A program made the translations under genes and the position numbers. Of a stretch of DNA of 64,000 nucleotides, positions 15,990 through 27,703 are shown one piece after another. Source of the stretch: Nonomuraea pusilla (GTDB lineage Bacteria; Actinomycetota; Actinomycetes; Streptosporangiales; Streptosporangiaceae); the NCBI RefSeq assembly GCF_900109355.1, contig NZ_FOBF01000001.1, positions 425,613 through 489,612 of the forward strand, written 5' to 3'. Numbering within the stretch: the stretch's first letter is position 1; each line of letters begins with the position of its first letter. The notes beneath the pieces are model-generated. The model searched no databases. It saw only the letters and a program-made list of their open reading frames with translations, and had not been told where the DNA came from.

Positions 15990-16703
15990 CTAGATGAGCC
16001 GCGCGAAGTGGTGCTGCGGCTTCTTGATGACCATGGCGATCTCGTCGCCGCCGGCGGGGTGGCGGCCGTTGGTCAGCCGCTCCACCGCCGCGACGGCCGC
16101 GGCCCCGAGCCTCGTCGCCGCCGCCGCGCCGCCGCCCGCCCGCTCCTCGTCGAGGATCAGCAGGCCCCTGCTCAGGCAGAACGCGTGCATGCCGTCGGCG
16201 GACGTCAGCGGCTCGTACACGGCGGGCAGCGGCGCGCCGGGCCCCGCCGCAGGCCGCCACAGCAGGCGGCGCAGCCAGGACGGCGCGAACCTGTCGACCA
16301 CGCCGTACGCCGACTCGCGGTCGCGCATGCGCAGCAGCACCAGGCCGCCCGGCCGCAGGGCGCGCAGCATGCGGTCGAACACCAGCTCCGCGTGGCGGAT
16401 GCGCTCCAGCAGGAACGACAGCTGGATCACGTCGTACGACCTCGGCGGCATCGGCACGCAGCGCAGGTCGCCCAGGGCCCAGCTGACCAGGTCGGACCGC
16501 TCGGCCAGCGCCATCCTGATGGCCGGGAGGTCCTCGTCGGCCCCGGTGGCGCGCGTCTCGACCCGCTCCAGGCCGAGCGGCTCGCCGTGCGCGCACCCGG
16601 CGACCAGGACGTCCAGCCGCCTGCCGAACTGCCCCGCCCAGTGCTCGCGGACCCGCTGACCGAAGAGGTCGCCTCTCTCGGCGACCGATCTCACCTCAGA
16701 CAT
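15990..16703 (-). CDS. Class I SAM-dependent methyltransferase
   Basis: A 237-residue soluble protein. RLDVLVAGCAHGEPLGLERV is in the position of the SAM-binding motif I, though it departs from the usual GxGxG. LVSWALGDLRCVPMPPRSYD then VIQLSFLLERI fits motifs II-III, and MLRALRPGGLVLLRMRD is the motif III/post-III strand typical of the fold. The substrate is unknown. It lies 24 bases upstream of the APS kinase gene on the same strand, so they may share a transcript; methylation of the glycan or of a small sulfur metabolite is possible. Confidence 0.75.
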   Translation of the reverse strand: MSEVRSVAERGDLFGQRVREHWAGQFGRRLDVLVAGCAHGEPLGLERVETRATGADEDLPAIRMALAERSDLVSWALGDLRCVPMPPRSYDVIQLSFLLERIRHAELVFDRMLRALRPGGLVLLRMRDRESAYGVVDRFAPSWLRRLLWRPAAGPGAPLPAVYEPLTSADGMHAFCLSRGLLILDEERAGGGAAAATRLGAAAVAAVERLTNGRHPAGGDEIAMVIKKPQHHFARLI

Positions 16704-16778
16704 GTCACCTACAGTAGCCAGTCGTCGTCTCTGCGTGATGGACGTACCCTCCTCCGGCCCCTGCTAGCGTCCTGGGCC

Positions 16779-17288
16779 GTGGACGACCCAGTGACGAGCG
16801 AGAGTGGCGGGCCCGTGGGGCAGGGGGTCTACGTCGGCAACGCCGACGTCGACGGGGCGGCCGACGCCGGCTGGCTCCTCGGCCACTTCAGGCCCCCGGG
16901 CGACCCGCGGCACAGCGCCGACGTCGAGATCAAGTGGGGCGTGCACGCGCCGGGCGACGAGCGGGCGCAGTGGGTGCGCGGCGAGGCGCGCACGGCCCTG
17001 CTGGTGCTGATCAGCGGCAGGTTCCGGGTGGAGCTGCCGGGGCGCAGCGTGCTGCTGTCCAAGCGCGGCGACTACGTGGTGTGGGGCAGGGGCGTCGACC
17101 ACTCGTGGCGGGCCGAGGAGGAGTCGGTCGTCCTGACGGTGCGCTGGCCGTCGATCCCGGGCTACAAGGTCCCCGACCCGGAGGTCCGCGGCGACGGGGT
17201 GCGCGGCGACGGGGTGCGCGGCGACGGGGTGCGCGGCCACGAGGACTCCGGGTGCTCCGTCAGCGAGCGGGGGCCCGTGGGCGAGTAG
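16779..17288 (+). CDS. Cupin-fold protein with a GDGVR repeat tail
   Basis: The 169-residue product has a single cupin-like beta-barrel. Strands around DVEIKWGVHAPGDERAQW, TALLVLISGRFRVELPGRS and LSKRGDYVVWGRGVDHSWRA include the His residues of the two cupin motifs. The C terminus has VRGDGVRGDGVRGDGVRGHE, made by a 15-bp tandem repeat (17,190-17,234), probably an unstructured tail of variable length. GTG 16779 is the first plausible start. It lies 75 bp upstream of mfd on the same strand. Ligand and role are unknown. Confidence 0.7.
   Translation: MDDPVTSESGGPVGQGVYVGNADVDGAADAGWLLGHFRPPGDPRHSADVEIKWGVHAPGDERAQWVRGEARTALLVLISGRFRVELPGRSVLLSKRGDYVVWGRGVDHSWRAEEESVVLTVRWPSIPGYKVPDPEVRGDGVRGDGVRGDGVRGHEDSGCSVSERGPVGE
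17190..17234 (+). repeat. 15-bp tandem repeat x 3
   Basis: GGCGACGGGGTGCGC is repeated three times without mismatch near the 3' end of the cupin gene and encodes GDGVR units. The unit is a multiple of three, so slippage keeps the frame. Confidence 0.9.
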
Positions 17289-17363
17289 GCTGTGACCCGA
17301 CCCCCGCGACCTGACACGGCCGGGGGTAGTCGTGTTGCCGTCGTGGGGCTGTGGGCGTATCTG

Positions 17364-20849
<3,486 letters not shown>

Positions 20850-20877
20850 CGGCGGTTTTTGTCGGAAAGGGACGAAC

Positions 20878-21465
20878 GTGAAGACGATTCGAGTGGCTGT
20901 GGCCGCTGCCGCGGTGGGCATCGCCCTGACCGCCTGCTCTTCGCCCGTGGGGGCCGGCGCCGCCGCGGTGGTCGGTGACGAGCGCATCTCGACGCGCGAT
21001 CTGACCACAAACGTCGAGGAGTACCAGGCGGCGCTCAAGCGCGCCAACATCGAGCCGGAGCAGCTCGGGGTGCCGGTGGCCCAGTTCGTGCTCTACCGGA
21101 TGGCGAACGAGAGCGTGTTCCGCCAGCTCGGCGCGAAGTACAAGATCCAGGTCAGCGAGTCGGAGATCGACAAGGCGCTGCAGGACCCGGGCCAGTACGG
21201 CTCGCCCGAGGTCAACCTGCTGTCCAAGGGCGTCGCGCCGGGCAACGCGCGCGGCTACCTGCGGGCCGAGCTGGGTGCGGTGAAGGTGCGCAACCAGTTC
21301 GGCGGCGCCCAGGACCAGGGCGCCCAGGACCGCTTCACCAAGGAGCTGTCCTCGATCAAGCCGCTCTACAGCCCGCGCTACGGCCAGTTCACCCAGCAGG
21401 GCTTCGTCGACCCGGGCCGCTTCGGCAAGGTCGCGGAGCAGCCGCCGCAGCAGCAGCAGGGCTGA
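20878..21465 (+). CDS. SurA N-terminal-like lipoprotein
   Basis: A 195-residue protein with a lipoprotein signal (VGIALTACSS, Cys near residue 20) followed by a mostly helical domain starting VVGDERISTRDLTTNVEEYQ, which resembles the N-terminal helical domain of SurA/PrsA-type chaperones. No parvulin (peptidyl-prolyl isomerase) domain is present, so a holding chaperone role outside the membrane is most likely. It ends in a Gln-rich tail. The GTG start follows GGGA 8 bases upstream; it lies 28 bases after mfd and 3 bases before mazG, so it is probably co-transcribed with both. Confidence 0.82.
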   Translation: MKTIRVAVAAAAVGIALTACSSPVGAGAAAVVGDERISTRDLTTNVEEYQAALKRANIEPEQLGVPVAQFVLYRMANESVFRQLGAKYKIQVSESEIDKALQDPGQYGSPEVNLLSKGVAPGNARGYLRAELGAVKVRNQFGGAQDQGAQDRFTKELSSIKPLYSPRYGQFTQQGFVDPGRFGKVAEQPPQQQQG

Positions 21466-21468
21466 CCC

Positions 21469-22410
21469 GTGCCGCTCGTCGTCGTCACCACCTCGCCCAG
21501 GGTCGCGCCGGGGCTGCTCAGCCACCGGGCGTGGGAGGCGCTGCGGTCCGGCCGGGTGCTGGCCGGGTCCGACGCCCATCCGCTGCTGCCGTACCTGGGC
21601 GAGGCCGGGGTCGCGGTCGAGGTCGTCACCCCCGACCCGGCCGCGCTGGCGAGGAGGGCGGTCGCGGAGACGGTCGTGTGGCTGGCCGAGGACGACGAGG
21701 GCTTCATGCGCGCCGTGGGGCACGCCGCGATCGCGCTGGACGAGCCGCCGCTGATCGAGGTCGTGCCCGGCTCGTACGACCTGCCGGGCGCCCGGGTGCT
21801 CGACCTGGTGGCGGTGATGGACCGCCTGCGCAGGGAGTGCCCGTGGGATCGGAAGCAGACCCACGAGTCGCTGGTGCCGTACCTGCTCGAAGAGGCGTAC
21901 GAGGTGCTGGAGACCCTCGAGGAGGGCGACTACCCGGCGCTCCGCGAGGAGCTGGGCGACCTGCTGCTCCAGGTGGTCTTCCACGCCCGCGTGGCCGAGG
22001 ACTTCGACATGGACGACGTCGCGGCGGGCATCGTCGAGAAGCTGGTGCGCCGCCACCCGCACGTCTTCGGCTCGGTGCGGGCCGAGAGCGCCGACGAGGT
22101 GGCCGACAACTGGGACGCCATCAAGGCGGCCGAGCGGGCCGCGAAGGGCGGCGAGTCGCCGCTCGACGGCGTGCCGATGGGCCAGCCGGCGCTGTCGCTG
22201 GCCGCGCAGCTCCTCAGCAGGGCCGGGCGCTCGGGTGCGCCCGAGTCGCTGGCCGCGGCCGTCGGCCAGGGCGTCGGCAGGGAGCTGTTCGACCTGGTGC
22301 GCAGGGCCGCCGCGGCGGGCCTCGACCCGGAGGCCGAGCTGCGGGCCGTCGCCCGCGCCTACCGCGACAGGGTGCGCGCCTGGGAGCGCAGCGAGCAGGG
22401 CGGTTCCTGA
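21469..22410 (+). CDS. mazG: Nucleoside triphosphate pyrophosphohydrolase MazG
   Basis: MazG hydrolyses (d)NTPs to the monophosphates and pyrophosphate, removing abnormal or oxidised nucleotides. The catalytic MazG domain (about residues 105-210) has CPWDRKQTHESLVPYLLEEA and YEVLETLEEGDYPALREELGD, which contain the EExxE and ExxD metal-binding motif. The N-terminal ~100 residues are the extension seen in mycobacterial and Streptomyces MazG; residues after 220 form a short helical tail. GTG 21469 lies three bases after the lipoprotein stop. Confidence 0.93.
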   Translation: MPLVVVTTSPRVAPGLLSHRAWEALRSGRVLAGSDAHPLLPYLGEAGVAVEVVTPDPAALARRAVAETVVWLAEDDEGFMRAVGHAAIALDEPPLIEVVPGSYDLPGARVLDLVAVMDRLRRECPWDRKQTHESLVPYLLEEAYEVLETLEEGDYPALREELGDLLLQVVFHARVAEDFDMDDVAAGIVEKLVRRHPHVFGSVRAESADEVADNWDAIKAAERAAKGGESPLDGVPMGQPALSLAAQLLSRAGRSGAPESLAAAVGQGVGRELFDLVRRAAAAGLDPEAELRAVARAYRDRVRAWERSEQGGS

Positions 22411-22473
22411 GCCGCGTCGCTCCGGCCGGCGGGCGTACCGATAGGCTCTGAAGGCATATTGCCTTTCGATTGA

Positions 22474-23763
<1,290 letters not shown>

Positions 23764-23769
23764 GTTCGG

Positions 23770-23807
23770 GTACGGCCCGTGGCACGGGCTCGTGCCACGG
23801 GCCGTAC
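23770..23807 (+). terminator. Strong hairpin after eno
   Basis: A perfect 17-bp stem (arms 23,770-23,786 and 23,791-23,807; GTACGGCCCGTGGCACG and its complement) closes a GGCT loop, starting 7 bases after the eno stop. There is no T tract, as is common in GC-rich actinomycetes. The next gene starts 19 bases later, so some read-through is likely. Confidence 0.75.
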
Positions 23808-23826
23808 GTGAGGGGGTGTTCGGCAA

Positions 23827-24237
23827 TTGGCGAAGAGGCCGCAGCTGACCGGGCGGGCCGCCATCCTGGCGGTGGTGGTGTGCGCGATCGCGATGAGCCT
23901 GGCCTACCCTGTGCGCGAATACATCAGCCTGCGCCGCAGCATCGCCGAGCTGCGGGCGGAGAAGTCCAGGGTCGAGGCGGAGCGGCAGACGCTGCTCGCC
24001 CGCGACCGGCAGGTCCAGGACCCCAACTGGATCAAGCGGACGGCCAAGGAACGGCTGCACTACTGCGGCCCAGGCGAGAAGTGCTTCGTGGTGATGGAGC
24101 CCGAGCAGGGCAAGGAGCAGGCGGCCGTGAAGCGGCCGGCGCCGCCGCCGTGGTACCAGACGCTCTGGGAGTCGGTGGAGGCGGCCGACAAGGGCACGGG
24201 CCGCCGCGCCGTCGAGAAGGAGAGCGTTGGACAGTAA
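23827..24237 (+). CDS. FtsB/DivIC-like septum formation initiator protein
   Basis: A 136-residue bitopic protein: one helix at about residues 12-30 (AAILAVVVCAIAMSLAYPVR), then a coiled coil (SLRRSIAELRAEKSRVEAER) and the family's DPNWIKRTAKERLHYCGPGEK motif (quoted in part) outside the membrane. It would bridge FtsQ/FtsL-like proteins at the division septum. The start is TTG 23827 with AGGGGGTG upstream. The C-terminal ~45 residues are a basic/acidic tail. It overlaps the DUF501 gene by 11 bases. Confidence 0.9.
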   Translation: MAKRPQLTGRAAILAVVVCAIAMSLAYPVREYISLRRSIAELRAEKSRVEAERQTLLARDRQVQDPNWIKRTAKERLHYCGPGEKCFVVMEPEQGKEQAAVKRPAPPPWYQTLWESVEAADKGTGRRAVEKESVGQ

Positions 24238-24715
24238 GGACGTCGAGGCGGTCGAGCGGCAGCTCGGGCGCCCGCCGAGGGGGCTGCGCGAGGTGGCGCA
24301 CCGGTGCCCGTGCGGCAATCCCGATGTGGTGGAGACCGCGCCCCGGCTGCCCGACGGCTCGCCCTTCCCCACCCTGTACTACCTGACCTGCCCGAAGGCC
24401 GCCTCGGCCATCGGCACCCTGGAGGGCTCGGGCCTGATGCGGGAGATGCAGGCCAGGCTCGCCACCGAGCCCGAGCTGGCCGCCGCCTACCAGGCCGCGC
24501 ACGACGACTACGTGGCCAGGCGCGACAGGGCGGCCGAGGAGCAGGGCCTGGAGCCGCTGCCGCGCGACATGCAGAGCACGGGGGGCATGCCGCTGCGGGT
24601 CAAGTGCCTGCACGCGCTCGTCGCGCACGAGCTGGCGGCGCCCGGGTCGAACCCGTTCGGCAGGGAGGCGCTCGACGCCCTCCCCGACTGGTGGAGTGAC
24701 GGACCATGCGTGTAG
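24227..24715 (+). CDS. DUF501 family protein
   Basis: This 162-residue soluble protein belongs to the uncharacterised DUF501 family, which in actinobacteria lies between the divIC-like and ppx genes. Recognisable blocks are HRCPCGNPDVVETAPRLPDG, then TLYYLTCPKAASAIGTLEGSG and KCLHALVAHELAAPGSNPFG. The two CxC/C-type patches and conserved His suggest a possible metal site. The start is TTG 24227 with AAGGAGAG upstream. The stop overlaps the ppx start. No function is established. Confidence 0.9.
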   Translation: MDSKDVEAVERQLGRPPRGLREVAHRCPCGNPDVVETAPRLPDGSPFPTLYYLTCPKAASAIGTLEGSGLMREMQARLATEPELAAAYQAAHDDYVARRDRAAEEQGLEPLPRDMQSTGGMPLRVKCLHALVAHELAAPGSNPFGREALDALPDWWSDGPCV

Positions 24716-25662
24716 CGGCTGTCGACTGCGGCACCAACTCGGTGCGCCTGCTGATCGCCGACGTGGTGGGGCAGGAGCTGACCGACGTCGAGCGGCGGAT
24801 GGAGATCGTGCGCCTGGGCCAGGGCGTCGACCGCACCGGCAGGCTCGCCCCCGACGCGCTGGAGCGGACGTTCGCGGCGATGCGGGCGTACCGGAAGCTG
24901 ATCGACGAGCACGGCGCGGTGGCGACGCGGGTGGTGGCCACGAGCGCGACGCGTGACGCGGAGAACCGGCAGGAGTTCGCCGACGGCGTCCGCGAGATCT
25001 TCGGCGTGGCGCCCGAGGTGGTCTCGGGCGCCGAGGAGGCCGAGCTGTCGTTCGTGGGCGCGACGAGGGGGCTGCTGCGGCTGTCGCCGGAGACGGGCGC
25101 GCCGGGCGGGCCGCTGCCGCCGTACCTCGTGGTGGACATCGGGGGCGGTTCCACGGAGTTCGTGGTGGGCACCGAGCACGCCGAGTCGGCGCTGTCGGTC
25201 GACATCGGCTGCGTACGCCTGACGGAGCGGCACCTGCGTGACGCGGGCGACCCGCCGTCGGCCACCGCCCTGGAGTCGGTGGTGGCGGACGTGGAGGCGG
25301 CGCTCGACCGGGTGGAGGCGGCGGTGCCGGTGCGCGAGGCGCGTACGCTCGTGGGCCTGGCGGGGTCGGTCACGACGGTGGCGGGCATCGCTCTGGGGCT
25401 TTCCGCGTACGACGCGGAGAAGATTCATCACTCGCGGATTTCCGCGGAACAGGTGCACGACGTGACGCGGCGGCTGCTCGCGATGACCCATGGTGAGCGG
25501 GCGGCGGTTCCGGTGATGCATCCCGGGCGTGTTGACGTGATTGGCGCGGGTGCGCTAATTCTTGACCGGATCGTACGGCGATTCGCGTTTTCGCAGGTCG
25601 TCGTCAGCGAACACGACATCCTCGATGGGATTGCCTGGTCGATTCGTCCTATTGATGGCTGA
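24706..25662 (+). CDS. Ppx/GppA-type phosphatase
   Basis: The product (318 residues) has the ASKHA-type fold of exopolyphosphatases and pppGpp phosphohydrolases: VAAVDCGTNSVRLLIADV at the N terminus, VVATSATRDAENRQEF, GAEEAELSF, LVVDIGGGSTEFVVG and GLAGSVTTVAGI. It lacks the C-terminal HD-like domain of the long enterobacterial Ppx, as do mycobacterial homologues. It may hydrolyse short polyphosphate or pppGpp. The last ~90 codons are less GC-rich than the rest of the gene (for example GCGCTAATTCTTGAC), which is unusual here. ATG 24706 overlaps the DUF501 gene by ten bases. Confidence 0.92.
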   Translation: MRVAAVDCGTNSVRLLIADVVGQELTDVERRMEIVRLGQGVDRTGRLAPDALERTFAAMRAYRKLIDEHGAVATRVVATSATRDAENRQEFADGVREIFGVAPEVVSGAEEAELSFVGATRGLLRLSPETGAPGGPLPPYLVVDIGGGSTEFVVGTEHAESALSVDIGCVRLTERHLRDAGDPPSATALESVVADVEAALDRVEAAVPVREARTLVGLAGSVTTVAGIALGLSAYDAEKIHHSRISAEQVHDVTRRLLAMTHGERAAVPVMHPGRVDVIGAGALILDRIVRRFAFSQVVVSEHDILDGIAWSIRPIDG

Positions 25663-25826
25663 ATGACGTAATTACCGCTTCATCGCTTGTGTTGAGCGTG
25701 CAATCATGGTTGTGATTAGGTAAAGGGGCATTACGGGGGCTTTGCCATATAGCTGTGCACGGAAGGTGCCGGCATGGCGACCGTTCCCGAGCGCGTCTTT
25801 TCCCTCACGGAATGGAGCACTCTCAC
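25663..25826 (+). promoter_or_regulatory. A/T-rich promoter and leader region of the secreted Ig-like protein
   Basis: After ppx comes a 164-bp gap whose first 100 bases are among the most A/T-rich in the window. TTGAGC at about 25,692 followed 19 bases later by TAGGTA could be a weak -35/-10 pair, but the spacing is long, so this is only suggestive. The gene's ribosome site GGAG lies 9 bases before ATG 25827. No riboswitch fold was recognised. Confidence 0.4.
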
Positions 25827-27266
25827 ATGATGTCTGTTGGGTTAGCGCGGAGAGCGGCGGCGTTCGGCGCTTCCGCGGTGCTGGCCACCATGGCCGCCGG
25901 GCTCGTGTCGAGCCCCGCTCAGGCGGCCACCTCGGCCACGGCCGGCAAGACCACCACCTCGGCCGCCTCGGCCGCGTCGAAGTCGAAGCTCTCGGTGTCC
26001 GCGCCGAAGGCGTCGACCGGCGACTACGAGGGTGGCTGCCCGGTCAAGGTCAACTTCACGTCCACGATCAAGGTCCCGGTCAAGGGCAAGACCGAACTCG
26101 CCTACCGCTGGCTCCACGGTGACGGGTCCAAGGGCAAGGTCCAGGTGGTCAAGCTCAAGGGCCACGGGACCAAGTCGGTGAAGGTCTCCGAGTCGATCAC
26201 CTTCAAGGGCAACGTGAAGGGCTGGGAGGCCATCCAGGTCCTCGGCCCGAAGAAGGTCACGTCCAAGAAGGGCTACTTCTCGGTCGCCTGCGTGGACAAC
26301 GACATGAGCGGTGTCCACAACGACAAGGACCTCACGGTCTCGGCCCGCGCCTGGGCCGACCCGGCGAGCTACGCCGGTCCGTGCACCCCGAACAACGGGA
26401 TCGACTTCGTCGGCCTGATCGAGACCAGCAGGCCCGCCTGGGTCCGCTACCGCTGGGTGCTGAACGGCGAGGTCGTCGACGGCGGCAAGGTCAAGGTCTG
26501 GAGCAAGCGCAAGGTCGGCTTCGACATCTCCCCGCGGCACAGCCAGCGTGGCTGGGCCCAGCTGGAGATCCTCGGCCCCGACCGCACGTCCTCCAACCGC
26601 GCCTACTACAAGGTCTGGTGCAAGGACTCCCAGCCGGCTCCGGCCGCCAAGGTGTCGGTGAGCAACCTGGTCACCGCCACCAACCACGACACCTGCAAGG
26701 TCGGCGCGCACGCCAGCGTGAGCACCACCGGCGCCTCGCGGGTGCAGTGGACCTGGCAGGTGAACGGCACGTCCGTCCTCAAGGGCGAGACGGTCTTCTC
26801 CGAGGCCGGCACCAAGACCGTCGCGCTGCCCGAGCAGGCGCTCGCCGGTGAGGCGGCCAAGGGCGGCAAGATCACCCTGACCGTGACCGGACAGGTCAAC
26901 AGCGACACGATCACGCAGTCGTACGCGGCCTGCCAGGCCAAGGTGACGGTCTCGTCCGTCTCCGTCGCCGGCCAGCGCAACGACATGTGCAAGGACGGCC
27001 GCGGTCCCGGCGTGGACTTCAAGGCCACCCTGCACAGCACCGCGCCCACCACGGTGAAGTACTACTGGGTCGTCAACGGCGTGAAGGACGTCAACGTCCT
27101 GGAGCGTCAGGTGAACGGCGACCTCGACGTCACCTGGGGCGTCGGCGGCACCCAGAGCGCCAAGGAGACGAAGGGCACCATCGAGCTCGTCGTCGTGAGC
27201 CCGAACGCGGTCAGCTCCGGCGTCGCCAACTACTCGGCGACCTGCCCGGCCTCCGCTGACGCGTAA
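25827..27266 (+). CDS. Secreted protein of four Ig-like repeat domains, with a TTA codon
   Basis: I do not recognise a named family. The 479-residue product has a Sec signal peptide ending near residue 33 (SSPAQA), an Ala/Ser/Thr-rich linker, then four similar beta-rich modules. Each has exactly one Cys pair: C71-C155, C186-C265, C290-C369 and C388-C473, spaced 79-85 residues, and a central YRW, YRWVLNGE, WTWQVNG or YYWVVNG strand, which looks like the Ig-fold core Trp. No anchor or catalytic motif is seen, so it is probably a released or wall-associated structural or binding protein. Codon 6 is TTA (25,842-25,844), the rare leucine codon that in actinomycetes often places a gene under developmental tRNA control. 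A terminator follows at 27,301. Confidence 0.8.
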   Translation: MMSVGLARRAAAFGASAVLATMAAGLVSSPAQAATSATAGKTTTSAASAASKSKLSVSAPKASTGDYEGGCPVKVNFTSTIKVPVKGKTELAYRWLHGDGSKGKVQVVKLKGHGTKSVKVSESITFKGNVKGWEAIQVLGPKKVTSKKGYFSVACVDNDMSGVHNDKDLTVSARAWADPASYAGPCTPNNGIDFVGLIETSRPAWVRYRWVLNGEVVDGGKVKVWSKRKVGFDISPRHSQRGWAQLEILGPDRTSSNRAYYKVWCKDSQPAPAAKVSVSNLVTATNHDTCKVGAHASVSTTGASRVQWTWQVNGTSVLKGETVFSEAGTKTVALPEQALAGEAAKGGKITLTVTGQVNSDTITQSYAACQAKVTVSSVSVAGQRNDMCKDGRGPGVDFKATLHSTAPTTVKYYWVVNGVKDVNVLERQVNGDLDVTWGVGGTQSAKETKGTIELVVVSPNAVSSGVANYSATCPASADA

Positions 27267-27280
27267 GGTCCGCTGAACCA

Positions 27281-27300
27281 CATGTGCTGACATGTGCTGA
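27281..27300 (+). repeat. 10-bp direct repeat
   Basis: CATGTGCTGA occurs twice in a row just before the terminator of the Ig-like gene. It has no evident role and may be a simple slippage product. Confidence 0.7.
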
Positions 27301-27335
27301 ACCGGGCGGTGCCATCCGGCGCCGCCCGGTTTTTT
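27301..27335 (+). terminator. Intrinsic terminator after the Ig-like gene
   Basis: ACCGGGCGG (27,301-27,309) pairs with CCGCCCGGT (27,322-27,330) around a 12-base loop and is followed at once by a run of T. This is a classic rho-independent terminator and isolates the Ig-like gene from the PadR operon. Confidence 0.9.
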
Positions 27336-27343
27336 CGTGTTGC

Positions 27344-27368
27344 CACTACTGTGCTTTGCACAGTAGTG
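27344..27368. promoter_or_regulatory. Palindromic operator of the PadR gene
   Basis: CACTACTGTGC and its exact complement GCACAGTAGTG form perfect 11-bp arms around TTT, ending 8 bases before the GTG start of the PadR gene. Size, symmetry and position fit autoregulation by the PadR dimer. Confidence 0.75.
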
Positions 27369-27376
27369 TGCATTGC

Positions 27377-27703
27377 GTGGACAGCAGCCAGCTCCTGAAG
27401 GGCGTGCTCGACCTGGCCGTCCTGGCGGTCCTCTCCGAACGCGACGGCTACGGCTACGACGTCGTACGACGCCTCAGGGAGGCGGGACTCGACGAGGTGG
27501 GCGACGCCTCGGTGTACGGCACGCTGCGCCGCCTGTTCAAGGCGGGCGCGCTGACGTCGTACGTCGTGGCCTCCGACGAGGGGCCGCACCGCAAGTACTA
27601 CGGGCTCAACGAGGTCGGCAGGACCATGTACGCCTCGTCGGCCAAGACCTGGAACTCGTTCGCGGCCACCATGGCCTCCCTGCTCAAGGAGGGGCAGTCA
27701 TGA
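27377..27703 (+). CDS. PadR-family transcriptional regulator
   Basis: A 108-residue winged-helix repressor: LLKGVLDLAVLAVLSERDGY and YGYDVVRRLREAGLDEVGDA, then SVYGTLRRLFKAGALTSYVV and GPHRKYYGLNEVGR are the conserved PadR segments (recognition helix and wing). The C-terminal dimerisation helix is short, as in the smaller PadR-s2 class. GTG 27377 was chosen because the operator lies directly before it and the longer frame runs through that palindrome. Its stop overlaps the next gene (ATGA), the typical arrangement of a PadR gene with the membrane protein it controls. Confidence 0.92.
   Translation: MDSSQLLKGVLDLAVLAVLSERDGYGYDVVRRLREAGLDEVGDASVYGTLRRLFKAGALTSYVVASDEGPHRKYYGLNEVGRTMYASSAKTWNSFAATMASLLKEGQS

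Noticed and set aside
17292..17363. Extended Mfd start
   Set aside because: The added residues are not family-like and have no ribosome site; ATG 17364 gives the usual N terminus.
25663..25826. Cyclic di-AMP (ydaO-type) riboswitch before the secreted protein
   Set aside because: I looked for the conserved GGGGA and pseudoknot elements and did not see them.
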